A DNA stretch of 64,000 nucleotides from Variovorax paradoxus B4 (GCF_000463015.1 NC_022247.1:5579501-5643500), one strand, 5' to 3'; positions 17,829-26,774 are shown, counted from the stretch's first letter. A program made the numbers and translations. Notes: generated by a model from the sequence alone, not told the origin.

Positions 17829-18419
17829 ATGAAAACGCTCGTCGTCCACTGCCATCCGAACCCTGACAGCTTCAACCACGCGCTCTACCGCACCGCCCTC
17901 GAGGCGCTCGAACCGCGGCACCCCGTGAAGGCCATCGACCTCTACGCCGAAGGCTTCGACCCGACGCTGACGCGCGAAGAGCGCATCGCCTATCTCGACA
18001 ACCCCGAACTGATCCGCGAACGCGTGAAACCGCACGTCGAAGCGCTGCTGTGGGCCGAGCACCTGGTGTTCGTCTACCCCACCTGGTTCCATGGGCCGCC
18101 CTCCATGCTCAAGGGCTGGCTGGAACGCGTGTGGCTCCCGGGCGTGGCCTTCCTGCCCGCAGAGCGCAAGGGACAGCTCGCAAGGTCGGGCATGCGGCAC
18201 ATCCGGCGGCTGACGGTGGTGACCACGGGCGGCTCGCCGCGCTGGTTCGTGATGGTCATCGGCGACCCGGGCCGGCGGCTCTTCACGCGCGCGCTGCGGG
18301 CGCTGTTCGCGTGGCGCTGCAAGGTGACGTGGCTGCAGCTGCACGACATGAACGCCGTCACCGCGCGCGACCGCACCCATTTCATCGAACGCGTTGCGCG
18401 CAAGCTGCAGAGCATCTAG
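17829..18419 (+). CDS. Flavodoxin-like NAD(P)H-dependent oxidoreductase (MdaB/KefG/NQO family)
   Basis: A 196-residue flavodoxin_2 fold protein: MKTLVVHCHPNPDSFNHAL is the phosphate-binding N-terminus for FMN or FAD, and VFVYPTWFHGPPSMLKGWLE near residue 78 is the flavin-contacting loop of quinone and azo reductases. It transfers hydride from NAD(P)H to quinones or nitro and azo groups. It is followed by the ferredoxin-type reductase after 15 bp, so the two are probably one transcript, in a cluster of redox and hydrolytic genes. The natural electron acceptor is not evident. Confidence 0.87.
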   Translation: MKTLVVHCHPNPDSFNHALYRTALEALEPRHPVKAIDLYAEGFDPTLTREERIAYLDNPELIRERVKPHVEALLWAEHLVFVYPTWFHGPPSMLKGWLERVWLPGVAFLPAERKGQLARSGMRHIRRLTVVTTGGSPRWFVMVIGDPGRRLFTRALRALFAWRCKVTWLQLHDMNAVTARDRTHFIERVARKLQSI

Positions 18420-18434
18420 CAGGAAGACCCCACC

Positions 18435-19397
18435 ATGAGCCTCGAACGCACGCTCACCGTCCGCGTCGAACGCATCTCGCGCGAGACGCCGGAAATCCTG
18501 GCCTTCGAGCTGGCCCACCCGTGGGGCCGCGCGCTGCCGGGCTACGAGGCCGGCGCGCACATCGACGTGCACATGCCCGGCGGCTTCTCGCGCCAGTACT
18601 CGCTGGCACGCGCGCCATCGAACGCCGTCTCGTCCTATGTGATCGGCGTGAAGCGCGAAGCCGAAAGCCGCGGTGGTTCGGCCTCGATGCACGAGCGCGT
18701 GCGCGAGGGCGACCTGCTGGCGATCAGCGCGCCGCGCAACACCTTCCCGCTGCGCGAAGAGGCCGGGCACCATCTGCTGATGGCCGGCGGCATCGGCATG
18801 ACGCCGCTGCTGGCCATGGCGCAGGCGCTCGCGGCGCGCGGCGCATCGTTCACGCTGTGCGTGTTCGCGCGCGGCGAGGAGCACCTGGCCTTTGCCGACG
18901 CGCTGCACAACCCCGCGCTGGCGCCGCATCTGCGCCTGCACCTCGACCAGGGCGACGCCTCGCAACGCATCGACCTGCATGCGCTGCTGGCCGAGCGCGC
19001 GCCGAACACGCACCTGTATGTCTGCGGCCCCGGAGGTTTCATGAATGCGGTGCGCGAGGCGGCCGCGCACTGGCCCGAGGACACGCTGCACGCCGAATAC
19101 TTCGCCGCGCCGACCGATGCGAACACGGGCACCGGCCTGCCGTTCACGCTGAGGCTCGCGCAGCGCGGCATCAGCGTGCCGGTGGCCGCCGACCAGACCG
19201 CCGTCGATGCGCTGCATGAAGTCGGCATCGACATCCCGGTGTCGTGCCAGCAGGGCCTGTGCGGCACCTGCGTGGTCGAGGGCGACGGCGAAGGCGCGGA
19301 GCACCGCGACTTCTGCCTCACGGGCAGCGAGCGGCGCCACAAGGTGGCCTTGTGCTGCTCGCGCGCCAAGGGCCGGGAACTGGTGCTTCAGCTGTGA
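18435..19397 (+). CDS. PDR/VanB-family reductase (FMN/NAD domain with C-terminal [2Fe-2S])
   Basis: A 320-residue electron-transfer protein of the phthalate dioxygenase reductase type. A flavin-binding barrel (about 1-100, with RQYSLARAPS near 55) and an NAD-binding domain (about 105-225, GGIGMTPLLAMA near 120, YVCGPGGFM near 198) are followed by a plant-type ferredoxin domain with CQQGLCGTC near 273 and a fourth Cys near 303. It should feed electrons to a Rieske oxygenase or demethylase, yet no oxygenase subunit is encoded nearby. Its TGA overlaps the GTG of the TetR gene. Confidence 0.92.
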   Translation: MSLERTLTVRVERISRETPEILAFELAHPWGRALPGYEAGAHIDVHMPGGFSRQYSLARAPSNAVSSYVIGVKREAESRGGSASMHERVREGDLLAISAPRNTFPLREEAGHHLLMAGGIGMTPLLAMAQALAARGASFTLCVFARGEEHLAFADALHNPALAPHLRLHLDQGDASQRIDLHALLAERAPNTHLYVCGPGGFMNAVREAAAHWPEDTLHAEYFAAPTDANTGTGLPFTLRLAQRGISVPVAADQTAVDALHEVGIDIPVSCQQGLCGTCVVEGDGEGAEHRDFCLTGSERRHKVALCCSRAKGRELVLQL

Positions 19398-20044
19398 GCA
19401 TCGAAGAAAGCGACGGCGAGGCGCCCGCCACGCGCGGCCGCTCGCGCAAGTACACGCAGGTGCTCGGCCTCATCAACCAGGCCGCCATCGAGGTGTTCGC
19501 GAGCGAGGGGCTGGCCGGTGCATCGACCCAGGCCATTGCCGACAAGGCCGGGCTCTCGAAGGCGCAGCTGCACTACTACATCGAGAGCAAGGAAGCGCTC
19601 TACCGGCAGATCCTGCAGGACATCCTCAACGACTGGATCGTGGTGTTCGGCTTCGCCGACGAAGCCTTCGGCCCGCGCAAGGTGCTGGGCGACCTGATCC
19701 ACCGCAAGATGGTGTTCTCCTTCGAGCACCCGCTGCGCTCGCGCATCTTCACCGCCGAAATGATGCGCGGGGCGCCGGTGCTCAACACCATGATGGACAC
19801 GAGCAAGCAGCGCACCGACCAGGCCGCCGCCGTGATCCGGAACTGGATGAACCAGGGCCTGATGGACAAGGCCGACCCGATGCTGGTGCTGTTCCACATC
19901 TGGGCCGTGACGCAGTTCTATGCCGACCACGCCACCCAGGCCGCCTACTTCCGCAACGTGGCGCAGGACGGCGACGACAAGGACCGGCGCTACCTGATCG
20001 AGCAAGTGACCGAATTTCTGCTGAAAGGCGCAGGGGTCAAGTAG
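19394..20044 (+). CDS. TetR-family regulator, RutR-like
   Basis: A 216-residue repressor. The N-terminal helix-turn-helix covers about 20-65 (FASEGLAGASTQAIADKAGL then SKAQLHYYIESKEALY). The C-terminal domain strongly resembles RutR, the uracil/thymine-sensing regulator: EMMRGAPVLN near 125, DPMLVLFHIWAVTQFYADHA near 165. I chose the GTG at 19394, which overlaps the preceding stop by 4 bp (GTGA). It ends the plus-strand cluster and overlaps the convergent ridA-like gene by 8 bp. By family, a pyrimidine- or ureide-like effector is likely, and self-cluster control is inferred. Confidence 0.9.
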   Translation: MSIEESDGEAPATRGRSRKYTQVLGLINQAAIEVFASEGLAGASTQAIADKAGLSKAQLHYYIESKEALYRQILQDILNDWIVVFGFADEAFGPRKVLGDLIHRKMVFSFEHPLRSRIFTAEMMRGAPVLNTMMDTSKQRTDQAAAVIRNWMNQGLMDKADPMLVLFHIWAVTQFYADHATQAAYFRNVAQDGDDKDRRYLIEQVTEFLLKGAGVK

Positions 20045-20501
20045 CGCGCTGCGGCAGGTACATGGTGGCCTCCACCTCCACCAGCACCTCGTCGCCCGGC
20101 AGGAAGCGCGACACCTCGACCACCGTGCTGACCGGCGGCTCGACCGGATAGAACAGGCCGCGCACGCGGTTGTAGAAGGCGTAGTGCGGCAGGTGGCGGA
20201 AGTACTGCACCAGCTTCACCACGTCTTCCATGGTGCCGCCGTGCTCGGCCGCGATCTGGCGGATGCGCTCGAGCACGAACCAGCTCTGCGCCACGATGGG
20301 CGCCTCGAAGATGTCGACCGACATCTGGCCCGTGGCATAGCCCAGGCCCTGCAGCGTCGTGCGGCCTTCCTCGGGAATGGCGTCGTAGCCGGCCACGGCG
20401 CGGCGCGTGGCCGGATCGACCGCGACCACGCCGCTCATGAAGACGAAATCGCCCACGCGCTTGGCGGCGGCGTAGTTGGCCATTGGCTTGCCCATGCTCA
20501 T
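20037..20501 (-). CDS. RidA/YjgF family protein (RutC-like)
   Basis: A 154-residue RidA-family enzyme; such proteins hydrolyse reactive enamine/imine intermediates or, as RutC, act on aminoacrylate. The family core GDFVFMSGVVAVDP near residue 17, the region around VKLVQYFRHL near 97 and VEVEATMYLP at the end are visible. The last gene of the minus-strand tetronate operon, it overlaps the deaminase gene by 4 bp (ATGA) and its 3' end overlaps the convergent TetR gene by 8 bp. An alternative start at MANYAAAKRVG would remove six residues. Confidence 0.88.
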   Translation of the reverse strand: MSMGKPMANYAAAKRVGDFVFMSGVVAVDPATRRAVAGYDAIPEEGRTTLQGLGYATGQMSVDIFEAPIVAQSWFVLERIRQIAAEHGGTMEDVVKLVQYFRHLPHYAFYNRVRGLFYPVEPPVSTVVEVSRFLPGDEVLVEVEATMYLPQRAT

Positions 20502-21697
20502 TGTTTTTGCTCCAGGATTGCTTGACCGCCACGGATCACGGTGCGCTGGCGCCCGCGCGGGCCGACGAGTTCATGTTCGCCGGTGGCCGCGAGCAGCACC
20601 AGGTCCGCCGGGCAGCCCGGCGCAATGCGCCCGTCCCACGCGAGACCCAGCGCCTTCGCGGGGCTGACGGTGATCGCATCGAACCATTCGCCCGCGGGCG
20701 CCAGGTGCGCCATCTGCACGCCAAGGCCGAAGGTTTCCAGAAGGTCGTAGCTGCCGTAGGGATAGAAGGCGTCCTGCACGTTGTCCGTTGCCAGGCTCAC
20801 ACGCAAGCCCCGTGCCGCCGCCTCGTGGATGCGCGTGATGCCGCGCGGCACGGGCGTGCGGTTCCAGGCGCCTTGAAGATACAGGTTGGTGGTCGGCAGC
20901 GCGACGATGTGGATGCCGGCGCCGGCACACAGCGCCAGCGTTTCGTTGGCGACGGCGTCGTCCTGCATGGCCAGCGAGCAGCAGTGGCCGCAGACCACGC
21001 CGCGCCGGAAGTCGCGCGCGCGCATCAGCTGCGCGATGCTGCGCAGGCCGCTCGCATCGGCGTCCAGGCCCTCGTCGACATGGAAGTCGAGGCCCAGGCC
21101 GTACTCCTGCGCGAGGTCGAACACGCGGCCCAGCTTGTGCACCAGGCCTTCGTTGCGATAGACGAAGGCACCCAGCGTGCCGCCCGCGCGCTTCACCTCG
21201 CGCGCAATGCGCTCGCCGGCCGCGAAATCGGCGAACAGGTCCAGCGGCGTGAGCGAGACGAACTGCAGCTCGATGCGGCCGCGCCATTCATGGCGCAAGG
21301 CCTCGAACACCGCCAGCGCGGCGGGCGGCTCGCCCTGCACCCAGTCGATGTGCGTGCGCAGCGCGCGCGTGCCCGATTGCCAGGCCTCACGCAGCGCGCG
21401 CTCCATGCGCGGTCGCAGCGTTTCGCCGGTCCAGCCCGCGCGGTGTTTCTCCATGCGTTCGATGGCCGCGAACAGGTTGCCCTCGGCCGCGCCGGCCTCC
21501 TGCACGGTGTAGTTCTTGTCGATGTGCGCATGCGCCTCGACCAGCGCACTCAGCAAGGTGCCGCGTGCATGCGCCTGCGACGCGCTCGGCACGACGGACT
21601 CGACCCTGTCGCCGGCCAGCGTGACGTCGAAGACCTGCGCATCGCCCGCGGCAAAGCCTCGCAGCCGCAGTGGAATGCGCAGCGACTCGAGCTTCAT
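20498..21697 (-). CDS. Cytosine deaminase-like amidohydrolase
   Basis: A 399-residue metal-dependent hydrolase of the CodA group. The metal site is visible: HAHIDK near residue 55, HVDE near 205, GHCC near 238 and the catalytic Asp in [11 protein letters not shown] near 305. Start [10 protein letters not shown] overlaps the preceding otnI stop by 4 bp (ATGA); the frame is open upstream but only as shadow. Enzymes of this type deaminate cytosine, isoguanine, creatinine or related rings. Its co-translation with a tetronate operon and a RidA protein is unexpected and suggests an N-containing substrate feeding the same pathway. Confidence 0.85.
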   Translation of the reverse strand: MKLESLRIPLRLRGFAAGDAQVFDVTLAGDRVESVVPSASQAHARGTLLSALVEAHAHIDKNYTVQEAGAAEGNLFAAIERMEKHRAGWTGETLRPRMERALREAWQSGTRALRTHIDWVQGEPPAALAVFEALRHEWRGRIELQFVSLTPLDLFADFAAGERIAREVKRAGGTLGAFVYRNEGLVHKLGRVFDLAQEYGLGLDFHVDEGLDADASGLRSIAQLMRARDFRRGVVCGHCCSLAMQDDAVANETLALCAGAGIHIVALPTTNLYLQGAWNRTPVPRGITRIHEAAARGLRVSLATDNVQDAFYPYGSYDLLETFGLGVQMAHLAPAGEWFDAITVSPAKALGLAWDGRIAPGCPADLVLLAATGEHELVGPRGRQRTVIRGGQAILEQKQ

Positions 21698-22512
21698 GCG
21701 CGCTGTTGCAACGCCCGCAGCCAGCCCAGCCCGGCCGAGGTGCCACCGGGTTCCGAGCCGCGCTTCGGCCGGTACTCGCAGCCGACCCAGCCCTGCCAGC
21801 CGCACTGCGCCGACACCTCGTCGATCACGTCGAACAGGTAGGGATAGTTCTGCTCGCCGATGTCGGGCTCGTGGCGCTCGGGCACGCCGGCAATCTGGAT
21901 GTGGCCCACGCGGCCGGTGGGCAGGTACTTGCGGATCTTCATGGCCACGTCGCCCTCGACGATCTGGCAGTGGTAAAGGTCCATCTGCACCTTGAGGTTG
22001 GGCGCGCCCACCATGTCGACGATTTCGTGCGCATGGTCCTGTCGGTTCAGGAAGAAACGTGGAATGTCGCGCGTGTTGATGGGTTCGATCAGCACGTCGC
22101 GGCCGGCCTTGGCCGCCTCGGCGGCGGCCCAGCGCAGGTTGTCCACGTACGCGGGCTGCACGGCCTCGCGCTCCAGGCCTTCGGGCACCAGGCCCGCCAT
22201 GACGTGGATGCGCGGGCAGTCGAGCGCCACCGCGTAGTCGATGGCGGTGGCAATGCCTGCGCGGAATTCGGCGTCGCGGCCAGGCAGGCACGCGAGGCCG
22301 CGCTCGCCGCGGTCCCAGTCGCCCGGGGGGGCGTTGAAGAGCACCTGCTGCAGGCCGTTGTCCTTCAGGCGGGCCGCGATCTGGCGGCGCTCGTAGGGGT
22401 AGGGGAAAAGATATTCGACGGCCTTGAAGCCGTCTTTCGCGGCGGCTTCGAAGCGGTCGAGGAAGTCGAGCTCCGGATAGAGCATCGAGAGGTTGGCTGC
22501 GAATTGGGGCAT
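21694..22512 (-). CDS. otnI: 2-oxo-tetronate isomerase / hydroxypyruvate isomerase family
   Basis: A 272-residue TIM-barrel isomerase. [21 protein letters not shown] and [12 protein letters not shown] are typical of the Hyi/OtnI family, with Glu metal ligands in [13 protein letters not shown] near 146 and in VGCEYRP near 250. In the D-erythronate/threonate pathway OtnI interconverts 2-oxo- and 3-oxo-tetronate, so L-erythrulose-type intermediates reach the kinase. It lies 22 bp after otnC and overlaps the deaminase by 4 bp. The hydroxypyruvate isomerase annotation is an alternative, but the complete neighbouring pathway favours OtnI. Confidence 0.9.
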   Translation of the reverse strand: MPQFAANLSMLYPELDFLDRFEAAAKDGFKAVEYLFPYPYERRQIAARLKDNGLQQVLFNAPPGDWDRGERGLACLPGRDAEFRAGIATAIDYAVALDCPRIHVMAGLVPEGLEREAVQPAYVDNLRWAAAEAAKAGRDVLIEPINTRDIPRFFLNRQDHAHEIVDMVGAPNLKVQMDLYHCQIVEGDVAMKIRKYLPTGRVGHIQIAGVPERHEPDIGEQNYPYLFDVIDEVSAQCGWQGWVGCEYRPKRGSEPGGTSAGLGWLRALQQRA

Positions 22513-22534
22513 GGCGTGTTTTTACTACTACTGG

Positions 22535-23203
22535 CTACCAGCGCGCACCGAAGGTGCGGCGCAGTTCATCGATCTGTTCGTTGCCGAGCGGCTCGGGCCT
22601 GGCGGGGCCGGCGAGCAGCTGGAGTCTTGCGGTTTCCTCGAGTTCCTCGAGCACGGCCATGGCGGCGGCCGGGCTCTCGTGCCAGACATTGGGGCCGAGG
22701 CGTTCGAGCATCACCGCGCGAATGGGCGTGCCGGCCGCGCCCCGGCGCTCGATGGCCTGCGCCACCAGCTCGGCCGCTTCGGGCGCGCCCGGGCGGTGGT
22801 ACGGAATGAGCGGCACGTGGCCCACCTTCATCACGAAATACGGCGTGAGCGCGGGCAGCAGTTCGTCGCCCGGTGCATTCGTCAGCGTGAGCGCGACGCA
22901 GTGCGTGCTGTGCGTGTGGATCACGCAGGCCGTGTGCGCATCGAAGCGGCGCGCGGCCGCGTAGATGCGCGTGTGCAGCGCGATGGTCTTGCTGGCGCGG
23001 TCGCCACCGGTCTGCTGGCCCTGCGCATCGAGTTTGGCCAGACGTCCCGGGTCGAGAAAGCCCAGGCAGGCATCGGTCGGCGTGATGAGAAAACCGTCGT
23101 CCAGCCGCATGCTGATGTTGCCGGCGGTGGCATGCACGTAGCCGCGCTCGAACAGGCTGCGGCCGACGCGGCAGATTTCTTCTCGGGCTTGGGTTTCTTT
23201 CAT
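22535..23203 (-). CDS. otnC: 3-oxo-tetronate 4-phosphate decarboxylase (class II aldolase family)
   Basis: A 222-residue metal-dependent enzyme producing dihydroxyacetone phosphate and CO2 from 3-oxo-tetronate 4-phosphate. Class II aldolase features: GNISMRLDDGFLITPTDACLG near residue 30, the HTHSTH metal motif near 98, and a distal His/Glu region near 165-200. It is separated from the upstream otnK by 321 bp containing nested palindromic repeats, whereas other intergenic gaps in this operon are 3-22 bp, so message stability or stoichiometry may change at this point. Confidence 0.92.
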   Translation of the reverse strand: MKETQAREEICRVGRSLFERGYVHATAGNISMRLDDGFLITPTDACLGFLDPGRLAKLDAQGQQTGGDRASKTIALHTRIYAAARRFDAHTACVIHTHSTHCVALTLTNAPGDELLPALTPYFVMKVGHVPLIPYHRPGAPEAAELVAQAIERRGAAGTPIRAVMLERLGPNVWHESPAAAMAVLEELEETARLQLLAGPARPEPLGNEQIDELRRTFGARW

Positions 23204-23240
23204 GTCAGTTCATTTGCCGTGCGTTGTTGGGATTGCATTC

Positions 23241-23456
23241 AGGACGTGTGCACAGGCCACCGGGTACTCCCCTGCGCGAATGTCCCCCGCCTTCGGCTCC
23301 TCCTTGATTTCGCTGCGGGGAGCACCCGATGCCCTGTGCACCTGGGCACGCTGCCGGTGAACCGCTGATCACCGACCGCTCTGTCCAACGCTCCCGTCGA
23401 TGGGGTGCCTTGCGCAGCGAAATCAAGGGGGAGGCCGCAGGCCGGAGGACATTCGC
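23241..23456. repeat. Composite nested palindromic repeat in the otnK-otnC gap
   Basis: The 321-bp gap 23204-23524 has no gene. It contains: module A (23241-23277), a 37-bp match to 16532-16568; an outer inverted pair GTGCACAGG...(23248-23272) against ...CCTGTGCAC (23317-23342), enclosing a central block; and a second inverted pair, 23276-23316 against 23412-23456, sharing GCGAATGTCC...CTTGATTTCGCTG. So a roughly 95-bp palindromic unit is followed by an inverted, diverged copy of its centre. Short frames crossing it on both strands look non-coding. I see no transposase. Confidence 0.72.
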
Positions 23457-23524
23457 TTCGCCGCATGCCCCGTCGGCGGGAGCACGCCCCGAAAGGACAA
23501 GTGCGCTAACACCGGAGTTGGACC

Positions 23525-24793
23525 TCATGCCAGCACTGTAAAGGCCTTGGTGAAGAAGTCGTCCCCTCCGAAGTTGCCCGACTTCAGCGCAATGTGCACA
23601 GGCAGGCCTTCAACATCCGTGCGCGCATGGCACCACGGCACCCCGGGATCGATCTGCGGACCGATCTGCATCTGCGCGATGCCCAGCGCCTGCACGCAGG
23701 CACCCGAGGTTTCGCCGCCCGCCACCACCAGCTGGCGCACACCCCGCTCGACCAGGCCGCGCGCAATGGCGGCAATGGTGCGCTCGACCATCGCGCCGGC
23801 TTCCCCGACGCCGAGCTTGCCCTGCACCGACTTCACGGCGCCAGCCTCGGCGGTGGAATAGACCAGCACCGGCTGCTTGCCAATCAGCGGCGCGGCCCAG
23901 GCCAGCGCCTCGGCCGCGACATCCACGCCCGCGGCAATGCGCAGCGGATCCACGGCCAGCGCCGCGCCACCGCGCTGGATGAAGTCGAGCACCTGCCGGT
24001 TGGTGGCCAGCGAGCAGCTGCCCGACACCACGGCGCGCAATCCGCCAGCCGCCGGCAACGCGCTGGCTTGCGACGACGGCGCGAGGCCGAAATTGGCCGG
24101 CAGCCCGATGGCCACGCCCGAGCCTGCCGTGACCAGCGGCATCTTCGCGAGCGCCGGGCCAAGGCGCAGCAGGTCGTCGTTCGACACCGCATCGACGATG
24201 GCGATCGACACGCCCTCGCCTTTGAGCTGCTCGATGCGCTCCGTGACGGCCGCCGCGCCGCGCGCCACCACCGCATGGTCGATCAGCCCCACCTTGCGCG
24301 TGCACTGCGCCTGCAGCACGCGCACGAGGTTCGGGTCGGTCATGGGCGTGAGCGGATGGTTCTGCATGCCGCTCTCGTTGAGCAGCACGTCGCCCGCGAA
24401 CAGGTAGCCCTTGAACACGGTGCGCTTGTTGTCGGGGAAGGCGGGCGTGGCGATGGTGAAGTCGCACTTCAGCGCCTCCATCAGCGCCTCGGTCACCGGG
24501 CCGATGTTGCCCTGCGGCGTGCTGTCGAAGGTGGAGCAGTACTTGAAGTAGATCTGTTGCGCACCCTGCGCCTGCAGCCAGCGCAGCGCATCGAGCGATT
24601 GCGCGATGGCCTCGGCCGGTGCGATGGTGCGCGACTTGAGCGCAACCACCACCGCATCGACTTCCGCATCGAGCGGCGTGGCGGGCACGCCGATGGCCTG
24701 GACCACGCGCATGCCGGCCCGCACGAGGTTGTTGGCCAGGTCGGTGGCGCCTGTGAAATCGTCGGCAATGCAGCCGAGCACTAACTTGGCCAT
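23525..24793 (-). CDS. otnK: 3-oxo-tetronate kinase (DUF1537 family)
   Basis: A 422-residue four-carbon acid sugar kinase that phosphorylates 3-oxo-tetronate at C4 with ATP. The N-terminal substrate domain begins KLVLGCIADDFTGATDLANN (the DDFTGA motif is family-defining), and the C-terminal nucleotide domain (about 250-420) has VVSGSCSLATNRQ near 253 and VVAGGETSGACVQAL near 365. It starts 3 bp after denD, so they are co-translated. Family members can act on several tetronates; the presence of both denD and ltnD supports the D-erythronate and L-threonate route. Confidence 0.94.
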   Translation of the reverse strand: MAKLVLGCIADDFTGATDLANNLVRAGMRVVQAIGVPATPLDAEVDAVVVALKSRTIAPAEAIAQSLDALRWLQAQGAQQIYFKYCSTFDSTPQGNIGPVTEALMEALKCDFTIATPAFPDNKRTVFKGYLFAGDVLLNESGMQNHPLTPMTDPNLVRVLQAQCTRKVGLIDHAVVARGAAAVTERIEQLKGEGVSIAIVDAVSNDDLLRLGPALAKMPLVTAGSGVAIGLPANFGLAPSSQASALPAAGGLRAVVSGSCSLATNRQVLDFIQRGGAALAVDPLRIAAGVDVAAEALAWAAPLIGKQPVLVYSTAEAGAVKSVQGKLGVGEAGAMVERTIAAIARGLVERGVRQLVVAGGETSGACVQALGIAQMQIGPQIDPGVPWCHARTDVEGLPVHIALKSGNFGGDDFFTKAFTVLA

Positions 24794-24796
24794 GGC

Positions 24797-25816
24797 TCAG
24801 TCCTTTGCTGCCACCGGCAGCTTCACCGCCTGCGGGTTCTCGCGCACGTAGTCGCGCAGGATGGCGTCGAAGCTTGCGTCGGCCTTCAGCCCCAGCGCCT
24901 CGGCGCGCGCCGCATGGATGCGGCTGGGCCAGCTGGTCACGATCTTCGCGATGGCCGCGTCGGGTTCCCAGTCGATCAGCCCGGTGGCGTCCTTGCCGGC
25001 GATGCGCTCGAGCGCATCGGCCATCTCGCGCACGGTGGTGGTCAGCGCCGGCAGGTTCACGGCGGTGCGTGCACCCCATTCGGCGGCGCTGGCCGTGGCC
25101 GCGCGCACGATGCCCGCGACGGTGTTGCCGGGCGATGCGAGCGCGACCGCGGTCTCGGGCGCGACGGGGCAGCGCGCGCGCTCACCGGCCAGCGGCTCGC
25201 GCAGCATGCCGCTCAGGAAGCTGGAGGCCGCGGCGTTGGGCCGGCCCGGCCGCACCGAGACCGTCATGAGCCGCACGTTGCGGCCCTGCACGAAGCCCTT
25301 GCGCGTGAAGTCGGCCACCAGCTGCTCGCCGATGAACTTCTGGATGCCGTAGCTGTTCTGCGGCGTGGGCAGCGTGGTGTCCTCGATCACCGCGGGCAGG
25401 CGCTGCTCGGGCGAATCGCCGAACACCGCCACCGAGCTGGAGAACACGAACACCGGCGCATGGCCCGCGCGCCGGCAGGCATCGAGCAGCGCACGCGTGG
25501 TGTCCAGGTTGCTGCGCATGCCCAGGTCGAAGTCGGCCTCGCATTCGCCGCTCACGGCCGCGGCCAGATGAAACACCGCGTGGGTGTCGGCCAGCGGCAG
25601 CGTGCCGTTGGCGGCCTGCTCGTACAGGTCGCCCGGCACGAACTGCACGCGGGCATCGGCCTGCAGGTCGGCGGGCGGCGCCACGCGGTCGGCCAGCGTG
25701 ACGCGCGAGATGGGCTGGGCCGCGCCGCCGGCCAATGCCAGCGGGCCGCCTGCAAGCAGCGTGCGAGCGAGCCGCGCGCCGAGAAAGCCGCAGCCGCCGG
25801 TGATGAGGATGTTCAT
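24797..25816 (-). CDS. denD: D-erythronate dehydrogenase
   Basis: A 339-residue extended short-chain dehydrogenase. NAD-binding motif GGCGFLGARLAR near residue 7, FHLAAAVSGEC near 82, catalytic Tyr and Lys in NSYGIQKFIGEQ near 153. DenD oxidises D-erythronate at C2 to 2-oxo-tetronate, which OtnI isomerises. The gene sits 18 bp after ltnD and 3 bp before otnK, in the order ltnD-denD-otnK-otnC-otnI, so the full set for dihydroxyacetone phosphate production is present. Specificity is inferred from family and context. Confidence 0.92.
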   Translation of the reverse strand: MNILITGGCGFLGARLARTLLAGGPLALAGGAAQPISRVTLADRVAPPADLQADARVQFVPGDLYEQAANGTLPLADTHAVFHLAAAVSGECEADFDLGMRSNLDTTRALLDACRRAGHAPVFVFSSSVAVFGDSPEQRLPAVIEDTTLPTPQNSYGIQKFIGEQLVADFTRKGFVQGRNVRLMTVSVRPGRPNAAASSFLSGMLREPLAGERARCPVAPETAVALASPGNTVAGIVRAATASAAEWGARTAVNLPALTTTVREMADALERIAGKDATGLIDWEPDAAIAKIVTSWPSRIHAARAEALGLKADASFDAILRDYVRENPQAVKLPVAAKD

Positions 25817-25834
25817 GGTGCTTGTCTTCCTTCT

Positions 25835-26758
25835 TCAGGCTTTCTTGTCAGGGGCCGGCAGTTCGATGCCGGGGAAAATCTTGATGACCGCGCTGTCGTC
25901 CTCGCGCGCGAAGCCCGCGGTGGACGCCTGCATGAACATCTGGTGCGCGGTGGACGACAGCGGCAGCGGAAACTTGCTGGCGCGCGCCACGTCGAGCACC
26001 AGGCCCAGGTCCTTCACGAAGATGTCGACGGCCGACAGCGGCGCGTAGTCGCCCGCCAGCACGTGCGCCATGCGGTTCTCGAACATCCAGCTGTTGCCCG
26101 CGCTGTGCGTGATGACCTCGTACAGCGCGGCCGGGTCCACGCCTTCGCGCAGGCCCAGCGCCATGGCCTCGGCGGCCGCGGCAATGTGCACCCCGGCCAG
26201 CAGCTGGTTGATGACCTTGACCTTGCTGCCCGCCCCGGCGCGGTCGCCCAGACGATAAACCTTGGCCGCCATGGCGTCGAGCACGGCGCCGGCCTTTGCG
26301 TAGGCCGCGGGGGTGCCCGCGGTCATCATCGTCATCTGGCCGCTCGCGGCCTTGGCGGCGCCGCCGGAGATCGGCGCGTCGAGGTACAGGATGCCCTGCG
26401 CGGCCAGGCGCGCCTCGAGCGCGACCGACCAGTTCGGGTCCACGGTGGAGCACATCACGAACAGGCTGCCGGGCTTCATCGACGCCGCGCAGCCGGGCGT
26501 GGCGGCGTCGCCGAACAGCACCGACTCGGTCTGCGCCGCGTTGACCACCACGGAAACCACGATGTCGCACTGCGCGCCGAGCGCGGCCAGCGTGTCGCAG
26601 GCCACGCCGCCGTCGCGCGCAAAGGCCTCGGCCACGTCCAAGCGCACGTCGAACACATGCGGCGCGTGGCCCGCGCGGCGCAGCGACTGCGCCATGCCGC
26701 TGCCCATGGCGCCGAGGCCCACGACGCCGACGACGGGTGTGTTGGTGTTGGAAGTCAT
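25835..26758 (-). CDS. ltnD: L-threonate dehydrogenase (beta-hydroxyacid dehydrogenase family)
   Basis: A 307-residue NAD-dependent 3-hydroxyacid dehydrogenase. Rossmann motif GVVGLGAMGSGMAQSLRRAG near residue 11, substrate motif DAPISGGAAKAASGQ near 128, catalytic Lys in KVKVINQLLAG near 180. LtnD oxidises L-threonate at C2. The ATG giving MTSNTNTP is preferred over the longer frame because it follows the MFS gene by 16 bp and precedes the Rossmann motif by the usual distance. Second gene of the operon after the transporter. Confidence 0.91.
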   Translation of the reverse strand: MTSNTNTPVVGVVGLGAMGSGMAQSLRRAGHAPHVFDVRLDVAEAFARDGGVACDTLAALGAQCDIVVSVVVNAAQTESVLFGDAATPGCAASMKPGSLFVMCSTVDPNWSVALEARLAAQGILYLDAPISGGAAKAASGQMTMMTAGTPAAYAKAGAVLDAMAAKVYRLGDRAGAGSKVKVINQLLAGVHIAAAAEAMALGLREGVDPAALYEVITHSAGNSWMFENRMAHVLAGDYAPLSAVDIFVKDLGLVLDVARASKFPLPLSSTAHQMFMQASTAGFAREDDSAVIKIFPGIELPAPDKKA

Positions 26759-26774
26759 GTGGGGGTTCTTTCGA

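Noticed and set aside
23205..23541. Short open frames on both strands in the otnK-otnC gap
   Set aside because: They read through palindromic repeats, have no start signals and differ between arms; better explained as repeat DNA.
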